A DNA stretch of 36,411 nucleotides from JAFARZ01 sp035651595. GTDB taxonomy: Bacteria; Actinomycetota; Actinomycetes; Streptosporangiales; Streptosporangiaceae. Within the stretch, counting starts at the first letter, position 1, and each line of letters opens with the position of its first letter. The notes under the pieces are model-generated. The model saw only the letters and a list, made by a program, of their open reading frames with translations, ran no database searches and was not told the origin of the DNA. This document shows positions 24,927 to 32,267 of the stretch, in pieces. The stretch is from assembly GCA_035651595.1 (NCBI GenBank), contig DASRFJ010000324.1, forward strand, positions 1 to 36,411, given 5' to 3'. The position numbers and the translations under genes were made by a program.

Positions 24927-25043
24927 CCGCAGGGCCCTTTCTCGCCACGGAAGCGACCGCAGCACTGGGGGCGTAACGAACAAATAGTGCGAATCGCCCA
25001 GTCCGCCGGTCCGTCGCCGCGCCGCCTCGGCTGCCCCGCCGGC

Positions 25044-25096
25044 GGGGTAGCCCTGATCCTGGCGGTCTACGGGGTAGCCCTGATCCTGGCGGTCTA
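25044..25096. repeat. Two tandem copies of a 27-bp unit
   Basis: The unit beginning GGGGTAGCCCTGATCC runs 25044-25070 and repeats identically from 25071 to 25096, where the last base changes to A. It is intergenic. Two exact copies suggest recent duplication. Confidence 0.85.
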
Positions 25097-25187
25097 ATTG
25101 TGTGCGTCCGACTGGCTGGTGACATTGGGGCTCGTGTGCACCCATGTGACTAGCAGTACCCGAGCGCATCAGCGGCCCCGTCATGAG

Positions 25188-25265
25188 CGTGGCGGATTGC
25201 CCCATCGTGGAAGATTGACCCCCGCAGCCGGGGGTCAGGATACCACAAAGCGGTAATCCGCCACG
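25188..25265. repeat. 78-bp structured intergenic element, copy B
   Basis: The outer stem pairs 25188-25201 with 25252-25265 over 14 bp with one G-U. A middle stem GTGG (25207-25210) pairs with CCAC (25243-25246). The inner hairpin TGACCCCCG (25216-25224) pairs perfectly with 25229-25237 around CAGC. It is the gap-free counterpart of 14556-14633. Unpaired stretches such as ACAAAG (25245-25250) are shared with copy A. No gene overlaps it. Confidence 0.75.
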
Positions 25266-25311
25266 TTGTTCGACTCTTGCGCCGACCTGCTAGCCGCTAG
25301 CCGCAGCCGGG

Positions 25312-25365
25312 CGGCGGGCAGCCGGACGGCGGGCGGCGCGGCGGGCAGCCGGGCGGCGGGCGGCG
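25312..25365. repeat. Two tandem copies of a GC-only-like 27-bp unit
   Basis: A unit beginning CGGCGGGCAGCCGG occupies 25312-25338 and 25339-25365 with one mismatch (A to G at the 15th base). It sits in a low-complexity C/G tract. The remaining bases to 25486 show no gene. Confidence 0.8.
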
Positions 25366-25486
25366 GGCTCGCGACCATCGTTCCGGGCATGGCCACCGGA
25401 ATAGACCACCAGAATCAGCCTTGCACCTAGGCCCGACATAACGCCTTAAGTCAGGTATCGCCCAGCGGGTCGATCCGGGGTCGCGC

Positions 25487-25822
25487 TCACAGCTCCATGA
25501 TCTCGGTGTACATGCGGCACACGGCGGCCAGGCGGAGCGACTCCCAGTCGAGTTCCGGCAGCCAATCCGCCACTACAGCATCAGGCGCCACACGGTGCGG
25601 GGGCCACCAGCCACGCGCCACGGCCGCGTCGACGAATCCGCGCGCGTAGCTCATCAGGCCCCCGACCGACAGCCGGCCGTCCAGCGCGTCCCGCACCTCC
25701 GCGACGTGCTGATCCACCGCCGCACGCAACCCCGACGAGTCGCCGGACCGCGCCAGGCTGACTTGCCCGGCTTCGCCTGCCAGCCACAACGACATAAGGG
25801 ACAAATCGCCCGGACCCGCCAT
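25487..25822 (-). CDS. DUF6401-like protein of unknown function
   Basis: A 111-residue soluble, mostly helical protein. The segments VDQHVAEVRDALDG, MSYARGFVDAAVARGW and the end DWESLRLAAVCRMYTEIMEL resemble the actinobacterial DUF6401 family, sometimes labelled as associated with natural-product biosynthesis; no activity is known. It starts 16 bases after the uppP stop on the same strand, so it is probably the second gene of an operon with uppP. The ATG at 25822 has no clear Shine-Dalgarno. The family call is from memory and moderate. Confidence 0.6.
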   Translation of the reverse strand: MAGPGDLSLMSLWLAGEAGQVSLARSGDSSGLRAAVDQHVAEVRDALDGRLSVGGLMSYARGFVDAAVARGWWPPHRVAPDAVVADWLPELDWESLRLAAVCRMYTEIMEL

Positions 25823-25838
25823 AAAAGCCGAGCTTACG

Positions 25839-26894
25839 TCATGACGCCAGGTAGATCGCGCTCCCCAGCCCCGCCAGGATGCAGTAGATGCCGAACGGCG
25901 TCAGGGTCTTCGTAGGATCACTCAGATACCGCACGAGGAAGCGAAGCGCCAGGTAAGCCCCGACGCCCGCCAGGATACTGCCGAACAGCACCTGGCCGCG
26001 GATCCCGTTGCCGAGCGGCCCGGTCAGGTCGCCGATCTTCAGCGCGCCGGCCGCGAAGATCACCGGAGCGGACAGCAAGAACGAGAACCGCGCCGCGTCC
26101 TGCCTGGTCAGACCCCGGACCATGCCGCCGACCATGACGATACCGTCCCGGCTGATACCCGGCAGCAGCGCGAGGATCTGCACCGCGCCAAGCAAGAACG
26201 CACCCAGGAAGCCCTGCCTGGTGAGCCGCCCGTCGGCCTGGACCGCGAGGCTCGCCTGCTGCTGCTTCAGCGCCCGCTGCCCGGACGAATGCCTTGCCGC
26301 GGCACCGGCCACCTTAGACCCGGAACCGGCCCCGACCGCCGCCGTCTCCCGCTCCGCCAGCACCGCGGCCTCGTCCGCCGCGATCTGCCGGGCCTCCTCG
26401 TCGGCGCCGCGCCGGCGCAGCCGCTCGCCGCCGAGCAGGATGAACCCGTTGACGAGCAGGAACACCGCGGTCGGGATCGGTTTGCTGAACGTGGTACGGA
26501 ACGCGTGCTCCAGCGCCAGGCCCGCGATGCCCACCGGAATGGTCGCCACGATGATCATCCAGGACAGCAGCTGGTCCGTGCTCTGCGGCTGGAACCGGTG
26601 CGTACCGGGCTCGGGGGCGATGACGTGCTTGATCGACGCGAAGAACGCTCCGATGATCCGCACCCAGTCCCGCCAGAAGAAGATGATCATCGCCAGGGCC
26701 GTTGCCACGTGCATGCCCACGATGAACGCGAGGTACGGGGACTCGTCCTTGGAGACGTTCAGATCCTGCGCCCACGACCCGCCCACCAGCGCCGGGATCA
26801 GCACGGCGTGGCCCAGGCTGGACAGCGGGAAAAGTTCTGTCACTCCCTGGAGGAGGCCGACGACACCGGCCTCTCCGAACGTCAGATGCGACAT
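25839..26894 (-). CDS. uppP: Undecaprenyl-diphosphate phosphatase (UppP/BacA)
   Basis: A 351-residue integral membrane enzyme that recycles undecaprenyl diphosphate to the monophosphate carrier for cell-wall synthesis. Its loss or gain affects bacitracin sensitivity. Motif 1 is QGVTELFPLSSLGH (16-29), in which the first Glu of the usual E-x-x-x-E is Gln16. Motif 2 is PGISRDG (245-251) instead of the usual SRSG. Between about residues 159 and 226 lies a charged, Ala-rich cytoplasmic insertion (RRRGADEEARQ, AERETAAVG) that makes it longer than the usual 270 or so residues. GAGGGG precedes the ATG. The upstream gap (26895-27011) has the palindrome AGTAATTACT at 26958-26967. Confidence 0.9.
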   Translation of the reverse strand: MSHLTFGEAGVVGLLQGVTELFPLSSLGHAVLIPALVGGSWAQDLNVSKDESPYLAFIVGMHVATALAMIIFFWRDWVRIIGAFFASIKHVIAPEPGTHRFQPQSTDQLLSWMIIVATIPVGIAGLALEHAFRTTFSKPIPTAVFLLVNGFILLGGERLRRRGADEEARQIAADEAAVLAERETAAVGAGSGSKVAGAAARHSSGQRALKQQQASLAVQADGRLTRQGFLGAFLLGAVQILALLPGISRDGIVMVGGMVRGLTRQDAARFSFLLSAPVIFAAGALKIGDLTGPLGNGIRGQVLFGSILAGVGAYLALRFLVRYLSDPTKTLTPFGIYCILAGLGSAIYLAS

Positions 26895-27011
26895 GCCCGC
26901 CCCTCAGGATCGTCTCAGCGCAGCCATCGTAGCCGACGCGTACCTCTACAGGCGAGTAGTAATTACTGCTTTTCGGGAGCTGCGTCATTCAGCGGGGGAC
27001 AACCCCCCGCA

Positions 27012-27034
27012 CCCCCCGGCTACGCCCCGGGGGG
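27012..27034 (-). terminator. GC hairpin across the sdhB stop codon
   Basis: CCCCCCGG (27012-27019) and CCGGGGGG (27027-27034) form an 8-bp stem whose 7-nt loop contains the sdhB stop codon. More C/G runs lie on both sides. It may end the sdh transcript or slow ribosome release; a T-run is missing. Confidence 0.5.
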
Positions 27035-27832
27035 CCGACCCCCCGCGCCCCCCGCCCCTTCGGGAATCTTCGGCGTGTCCTTAGGCGTCCGACGGCCGAT
27101 CTTGGAGCCGAGCCACACCAGCGGGTCGTACTTGCGCCCGGCCACGCGCTCCTTCATCGGGATCAGCGCGTTGTCGGTGATCTTGATGTGCTCCGGGCAT
27201 ACCTCGGTGCAGCACTTGGTGATGTTGCAGTAGCCGAGCCCGAAGTCGTCCTGCGCGATCTCCCGCCGGTCAGCGGTGTCGCACGGGTGCATCTCCAGCT
27301 CGGCGACCCGCATCAGGAACCGCGGGCCCGCGAACGGCGCCTCGTTCTCCGGGTGGTCGCGGATGACGTGGCAGGTGTTCTGGCACAGGTAGCATTCGAT
27401 GCACTTACGGAACTCCTGAGACCGCTGCACGTCGACCTGCTGCATCCGGAATTCGCCAAGTCCCACCGAAGGATCGGGCGTGAACGACGGGATCTGCCGC
27501 GCCTTGGCATAGTTGAACGACACGTCGGTAACCAGGTCCCTGATCACCGGGAACGTCCGCAGCGGCGTGATCGTCAGCGTCTCGGTCTCGGCGAAGATCG
27601 ACATCCGGGTCATGCACGCCAGCCGCGGCCGGCCGTTGATCTCCATCGAGCAGGACCCGCACTTGCCGGCCTTGCAGTTCCACCGGATGGCCAGGTCACC
27701 GGCCTGGGTGGCCTGGAGCCTGTGCAGCACGTCGAGGACCACTTCGCCCTCGTTGACCTCGACCTCGAAGTCCGCGAGCGAGCCGGCACCCGCGTCCCCG
27801 CGCCAGACCCGCAGCGCAGCCTTGTAGCCCAT
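27020..27832 (-). CDS. sdhB: Succinate dehydrogenase iron-sulfur subunit
   Basis: A 270-residue electron-transfer subunit that carries electrons from the flavoprotein to the membrane quinone site. The [2Fe-2S] ligands are Cys53, Cys58, Cys61 (CKAGKCGSC) and Cys73. The second domain has CIECYLCQNTC (144-154) and a later CNITKCCTEVCP (202-213) for the [4Fe-4S] and [3Fe-4S] clusters. The final 15 residues are a Gly/Pro-rich tail (GAGGAGGRPPGA) coded by the GC hairpin region. ATG 27832 shares one base with the sdhA stop (TGATG), so the two are translationally coupled. Confidence 0.95.
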   Translation of the reverse strand: MGYKAALRVWRGDAGAGSLADFEVEVNEGEVVLDVLHRLQATQAGDLAIRWNCKAGKCGSCSMEINGRPRLACMTRMSIFAETETLTITPLRTFPVIRDLVTDVSFNYAKARQIPSFTPDPSVGLGEFRMQQVDVQRSQEFRKCIECYLCQNTCHVIRDHPENEAPFAGPRFLMRVAELEMHPCDTADRREIAQDDFGLGYCNITKCCTEVCPEHIKITDNALIPMKERVAGRKYDPLVWLGSKIGRRTPKDTPKIPEGAGGAGGRPPGA

Positions 27833-29715
27833 CAGTGATTCTCCAGTCCGGCCAGTTCGTCGTCGGTCATGTACTTCTTGAGCTCGGACCGCTCGAAAAG
27901 GGCGAGCAGATCGGGCCGCATCGGGACCAGTGGCTGGCGCTTCATCACCACGTGCTCGCCGTCCAGCGTGAGCACCAGGTTGATCTTGCGCCACTCCGGC
28001 GACATCGCCGGGAAGTCCTCCCGGGTGTGCCCGCCGCGCGACTCCTGCCGCTCCAGCGCGGCCATCGCGACGCACTCGGCGATCAGCAGCATGTTGCGCA
28101 GGTCCAGGGCCAGGTGCCAGCCCGGGTTGTAGGCCCGCCCGCCGGGCGCGATCAGCGACTGCGCGCGGATCCGCAGCTTGTCCAGCTCGGCCAGCGCCTG
28201 CTTCACCTCGGCCTCGCGCCGGATGAGTCCGACCAGGTCGTTCATCATCTGCTGTAGCTCGCCGTGCACCGCGTACGCGGTTTCCCCGCCGTCCCGCTCC
28301 AGCGGCGCCAGCGCCTCCGTCTCGGCCGCCGCCACGGACGCGTCAGCGACGACCGGCCGCGCGCTCAGCCCGTCCAGGTAGTCAACCGCGCCGGCCCCGG
28401 CCCGTCGGCCGAATACCAGCAGATCGGACAGCGAGTTACCGCCCAGCCGGTTCGAGCCGTGCATCCCGCCGGACACCTCGCCGGTCGCGAACAGGCCCGG
28501 CACCGTGGTGGCGCCGGTGTCCGGGTCGACCTCGACGCCGCCCATCACGTAGTGGCAGGTCGGCCCGATCTCCATCGGCTCGGTCGTGATGTCGACGTCG
28601 GCCAGCTCCTTGAACTGGTGATGCATCGACGGCAGCCGCGTCATGATGTAGTCCGGCGAGCGCCGGGACGCGATGTCCAGGAAGACCCCGCCGTGCGGCG
28701 AACCGCGGCCCGCCTTGATCTCGGAGTTGATCGCGCGGGCCACCTCGTCGCGGGGGAGCAGCTCGGGCGGGCGCCGGTTGTTGTCCGGATCGGTGTACCA
28801 GCGGTCGCCCTCCTCCTCGGTCTGCGCGTACTGCTCACGGAACACGTCAGGCACGTAGTCGAACATGAACCGCTTGCCCTCGGAGTTACGCAGCACCCCC
28901 CCGTCGCCGCGGACCGACTCGGTGACCAGGATGCCGCGCACCGACGGCGGCCACACCATGCCGGTGGGGTGGAACTGCACGAACTCCATGTTCAGCAGCG
29001 TCGCCCCGGCCAGCAGCGCGAGCGCGTGCCCGTCCCCGGTGTACTCCCAGGAGTTCGATGTGACCTTGAACGTCTTGCCGATGCCACCGGTGGCCAGCAC
29101 CACGCTCGGCGCCTCGAACACGACAAACCGCCCGGTGTCACGGACATATCCGAAAGCTCCCGAAATGCGGTCGCCGTCCTTCAGCAACCGCGTCACGGTA
29201 GTCTCCGCGAACACCCGGATCATCGCCTCCGGGTCGCCCAGCGACACGGCGTCTTCCTGCTGGAGCGCGACGACCTTCTGCTGGAGCGTCCGGATGATCT
29301 CCAGGCCGGTCCGGTCGCCGACGTGCGCGAGCCGCGGATACTCATGACCGCCGAAGTTCCTCTGTGAGATCTTCCCCTCGGGCGTCCGGTCGAACAGCGC
29401 GCCCCACGCCTCAAGCTCCCAGACCCGCTCCGGCGCCTCCTTGGCGTGCAGTTCGGCCATCCGCCAGCTGTTCATGAACTTCCCGCCGCGCATCGTGTCG
29501 CGGAAGTGCACCTGCCAGTTGTCGTTCGGGTTGGCGTTGCCCATCGCGGCGGCGCAGCCGCCCTCGGCCATGACCGTGTGCGCCTTGCCGAACAGCGACT
29601 TGGAGATGATCGCGGTCTTCTTGCCGCGCAGCCGTGCCTCGATCGCCGCCCGCAACCCGGATCCGCCGGCCCCTATGACGACGACGTCGTAGGAATAGCG
29701 ATCTACTTCAGTCAT
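27832..29715 (-). CDS. sdhA: Succinate dehydrogenase flavoprotein subunit
   Basis: A 627-residue subunit that oxidises succinate to fumarate. The FAD-binding start is VVVIGAGGSGLRAA (11-24). His46 in SLFGKAHTVMAEGG is the expected covalent FAD attachment. FVQFHPTGMV, the NSLSDLLVFGRRAG flavin helix and CHYVMGGVEVDPDTGATTVPGLFATGEVSGGMHG (read as consecutive segments) form the substrate and FAD pocket, with catalytic Arg residues in REQY and HGSNRLGG. The ATG has AGGA about seven bases upstream. It is the middle gene of sdhC-sdhA-sdhB. Overall features match the actinobacterial Sdh1 type. Confidence 0.95.
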   Translation of the reverse strand: MTEVDRYSYDVVVIGAGGSGLRAAIEARLRGKKTAIISKSLFGKAHTVMAEGGCAAAMGNANPNDNWQVHFRDTMRGGKFMNSWRMAELHAKEAPERVWELEAWGALFDRTPEGKISQRNFGGHEYPRLAHVGDRTGLEIIRTLQQKVVALQQEDAVSLGDPEAMIRVFAETTVTRLLKDGDRISGAFGYVRDTGRFVVFEAPSVVLATGGIGKTFKVTSNSWEYTGDGHALALLAGATLLNMEFVQFHPTGMVWPPSVRGILVTESVRGDGGVLRNSEGKRFMFDYVPDVFREQYAQTEEEGDRWYTDPDNNRRPPELLPRDEVARAINSEIKAGRGSPHGGVFLDIASRRSPDYIMTRLPSMHHQFKELADVDITTEPMEIGPTCHYVMGGVEVDPDTGATTVPGLFATGEVSGGMHGSNRLGGNSLSDLLVFGRRAGAGAVDYLDGLSARPVVADASVAAAETEALAPLERDGGETAYAVHGELQQMMNDLVGLIRREAEVKQALAELDKLRIRAQSLIAPGGRAYNPGWHLALDLRNMLLIAECVAMAALERQESRGGHTREDFPAMSPEWRKINLVLTLDGEHVVMKRQPLVPMRPDLLALFERSELKKYMTDDELAGLENH

Positions 29716-29724
29716 AACCGGTTC

Positions 29725-30531
29725 CTAGTTGAAGATTCGAGGATCGGAGAAGGCGCCGCTGGCGACCAGCATGATGTAGAGGTCCGTCAGCATCAGCGTG
29801 CCCAGCGTGATCCAGGCAAACCGCATATGCCGGGCGTTCAGCCAGGAGACCTTCGTCCAGAACCAGTAGCGGATCGGGTGCCTGGAGAAGCTCTTCAGCC
29901 GCCCGCCGGTGATGTGCCGGCAGGAATGGCAGCCGAGCGTGTAGCACCACAGCAAGATGACGTTCGCCGCCATGATCAGCGAGCCGATGCCGATGCCGAA
30001 GGTCCCGTTCTGGCCGCGGAACGCCTGCACCGCGTCCCAGGTGTTCAGCACCGAGATCAGCACCACCATCCAGAAGAAGTAGCGGTGCAGGTTCTGGATG
30101 ATCAGCGGGAACCGGGTCTCGCCGGTGTACTTCGCGTGCGGCTCGCGGACCGCGCACGCCGTCGGTGCCTGCCAGAACGCCTTGTAGTACGCGCCGCGGT
30201 AGTAATAGCAGGACAGCCGGAAGCCGAGGACGAACACCAGCGACACGAACGCGTAAGGAATGATCGGCGGCACCGAGGGAATCCAGTGACCCAGCGTCGA
30301 CGACCCGGGCACGCACTCGCCGTTCACGCACGGCGAGTAGAACGGCGTCAGGTAGTGATACTTGGGCACGAAATACCAGTGGCCGGTGAACACGCGCACG
30401 GTCGCGTAAATCACCCAGATGCTGAGCAGTGTCGCGACGACCCGTGGTGTCTGCCACCAGTTGTCGGTGCGGAGCGTGCGCTGGCCAATCTGCGCACGGG
30501 TTCTGGCCGGGGCTTCAGGTGCCTGTGTCAT
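29725..30531 (-). CDS. sdhC: Succinate dehydrogenase membrane subunit, Sdh1 type
   Basis: A 268-residue membrane anchor with about five hydrophobic helices (near 31-48, 88-106, 146-164, 180-198 and 236-257). It is longer than a classical SdhC. It carries a Cys/His cluster at C196, C201, H202, C204 and H206 (CYTLGCHSCRH), and an outer loop with C68 and C73 (CVNGEC). The mycobacterial Sdh1 complex is reported to hold a Rieske-type [2Fe-2S] centre in its membrane part; two Cys plus two His from this cluster would fit, but that is inference here. It is first in the operon, nine bases from sdhA, and divergent from the DUF952 gene. Confidence 0.85.
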   Translation of the reverse strand: MTQAPEAPARTRAQIGQRTLRTDNWWQTPRVVATLLSIWVIYATVRVFTGHWYFVPKYHYLTPFYSPCVNGECVPGSSTLGHWIPSVPPIIPYAFVSLVFVLGFRLSCYYYRGAYYKAFWQAPTACAVREPHAKYTGETRFPLIIQNLHRYFFWMVVLISVLNTWDAVQAFRGQNGTFGIGIGSLIMAANVILLWCYTLGCHSCRHITGGRLKSFSRHPIRYWFWTKVSWLNARHMRFAWITLGTLMLTDLYIMLVASGAFSDPRIFN

Positions 30532-30639
30532 CCCTCAGCGTCCTTGCTGCTTCGGTGAAAGTAAGGGTAACCCGACGAACTTATTCCCTCCGGCCCACCG
30601 ATGCAGTGACACAAGCCTCATCGCGTGTGTGACCCTTGC

Positions 30640-30645
30640 TACACT
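30640..30645 (+). promoter_or_regulatory. Candidate -10 (TACACT) giving a leaderless DUF952 transcript
   Basis: TACACT ends nine bases before ATG 30655, which has no Shine-Dalgarno. Transcription would start at or next to the ATG. Similar spacing is seen at the next two genes: TAATCT (30985-30990) before GTG 30999, and TACGCT (32256-32261) before GTG 32268. Confidence 0.4.
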
Positions 30646-30654
30646 CCGCCGCTC

Positions 30655-30987
30655 ATGAACACGATTTATCACATCGCCGCGCGATCGGACTGGGAGCAGG
30701 CTCGGCGTGACGGTGAGTACACGATGTCGACCCGGGGCCGGACGCTGGCCGAGGAGGGCTTCATCCACTGCTCCACAGCCGACCAGGTGGCCGGCGTGGC
30801 GAATCTCTTCTACAACGGGGCAACCGACCTCGTGCTGCTGGTGATCGACCCCGCCAAGGTCGGCTCGAAGATCCAGTACGACGACGTCCCCGGGCAGCCG
30901 AAGCCCTACCCGCACATCTACAGCCCGCTCAACACCGACGCGGTCGTCGAGGTCCGCCCTTGGCCGGCGGCGGACGCATGCCCGTAA
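30655..30987 (+). CDS. DUF952 family protein
   Basis: A 110-residue protein with the family pattern: IYHIAARSDWEQARRDGEY at the start, LAEEGFIHCSTADQVAGVANLFY in the centre and YPHIYSPLNTDAVVEVRPWP at the end. The fold resembles ADP-ribosyl-binding proteins, but no activity is assigned. The ATG at 30655 lacks a Shine-Dalgarno and lies just after a -10-like TACACT, so leaderless translation is likely. It is followed by the DUF4032 gene after eleven bases and divergent from sdhC. Confidence 0.88.
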   Translation: MNTIYHIAARSDWEQARRDGEYTMSTRGRTLAEEGFIHCSTADQVAGVANLFYNGATDLVLLVIDPAKVGSKIQYDDVPGQPKPYPHIYSPLNTDAVVEVRPWPAADACP

Positions 30988-30998
30988 TCTAGGGACTT

Positions 30999-32210
30999 GT
31001 GCGTTTTGTCTTCGCGCCGCCCGCCCAGGAGGCGGCCGGCCTGCTCACCCTCCCGTGGCAGCAGCCGCTTGAGGACTGGGACGACGAACGCCTGGTCACG
31101 ATCCGCCAGCGCGGCATCTCGCGGCACGTGGTCCGGTTCGTGTCCGACCACGGCACGCTCTACGCGCTCAAGGAAATCCCCGAACGGCTCGCCCGGCGCG
31201 AGTACCGCCTGCTCCGGGCGCTGGCCGAGCACAAGATCCCGGCCGTCGAGGTGGTCGGCATCGCGGTAGATCGCAAAGCGGACCTCGACGCGGTCCTGGT
31301 GACCCGCTTCCTCACCTACGCGACCACGTACCGCGCGGTGTTCTCGAACCCGCGCGGCGTCCAGCCCACCGACGTGCTGCTCGACGCGCTCGTCGAGCTG
31401 CTCGCCCGGCTGCACCTGACCGGGTACTTCTGGGGCGACTGCTCGCTGTCCAACACGCTGTTCCGGTACGACGCCGGCATGCTCGAGGCCTACCTGGTGG
31501 ACGCCGAGACCAGCGAACTGCACCCGGAAGGACTCAGCAACGGCCAGCGCGAGTACGACCTGGACCTGGCCACCGAGCGGGTCTTCGGCGAGCTGCTCGA
31601 CCTCGAGGCCGGTGACCTGCTGCCGGAAAGCGTCGACCCGATGCACATCGCGGACGAGCTCCGCCGCCGCTACGCCGGCCTGTGGAACGAGCTGACCCGC
31701 GAGGAGATCCTCCGCCCGCAAGACCAGCGGTACCGCATCGCGGAGCGGCTGCGCCGGCTCAACGAGCTCGGCTTCGACGCCGAAGAGGTCGAGCTGATCG
31801 GCACCGCGGACGGCGGTAGCCGGCTCCGGATCAAGACCCGCGTCGCCGAGCAGGGCCAGCACAGCCGCCGCCTGTTCCTGCGCACCGGCATCGACGCCGG
31901 CGAGAACCAGGCGCGCCGCCTGCTCAACGACATAGCCAGCTACCGGGCCTGGCTGGAGCAGCAGCAGGGCCACCCGATCTCCGAGGTCGTCGCAGCCAGC
32001 AGCTGGCTGGAAAACGTCTACGAGCCGGTCATCGAGGCGATCCCGCCCGGCCTGCGCGACCGCCTCGCCCCGGCCGAGATCTTCCACGAGATCCTCGAAC
32101 ACCGCTGGTACGCCTCAGAAGCCGCCGGCCGCGACGTCGGCACCACCGCCGCTGCCCGCGAATACTTCGAGCACGTCCTGCCGGAAATCCCTGAGCCGCA
32201 GATCCCCTGA
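30999..32210 (+). CDS. DUF4032 protein with a protein-kinase-like fold
   Basis: A 403-residue soluble protein. The N-terminal two-thirds has kinase-like landmarks: YALKEIPERLARREYRLL (the nucleotide-site Lys and helix-C Glu), a hinge near LDAVLVTRFLTY, GYFWGDCSLSNTLF as a catalytic-loop equivalent with Asp and Asn, and AYLVDAETSEL in the place of the metal-binding DFG. DUF4032 (about residues 230-390) forms the rest, ending in LEHRWYASEAAGRDVG. The substrate is unknown; lipopolysaccharide- or small-molecule-kinase-like proteins share these features. GTG 30999 is preceded by AGGGA and by a TAATCT that overlaps the DUF952 stop. It precedes the ATP-grasp gene by about 57 bases. Confidence 0.88.
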   Translation: MRFVFAPPAQEAAGLLTLPWQQPLEDWDDERLVTIRQRGISRHVVRFVSDHGTLYALKEIPERLARREYRLLRALAEHKIPAVEVVGIAVDRKADLDAVLVTRFLTYATTYRAVFSNPRGVQPTDVLLDALVELLARLHLTGYFWGDCSLSNTLFRYDAGMLEAYLVDAETSELHPEGLSNGQREYDLDLATERVFGELLDLEAGDLLPESVDPMHIADELRRRYAGLWNELTREEILRPQDQRYRIAERLRRLNELGFDAEEVELIGTADGGSRLRIKTRVAEQGQHSRRLFLRTGIDAGENQARRLLNDIASYRAWLEQQQGHPISEVVAASSWLENVYEPVIEAIPPGLRDRLAPAEIFHEILEHRWYASEAAGRDVGTTAAAREYFEHVLPEIPEPQIP

Positions 32211-32267
32211 AACACCGCCGTGATCTGACGTAACCGGCGCGGAACGCGCCCTGCTTACGCTTCGGAT

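Noticed and set aside
24709..25486. The repeats as a CRISPR array
   Set aside because: Only two-copy adjacent tandem repeats without spacers of regular length, and no cas genes in the window.
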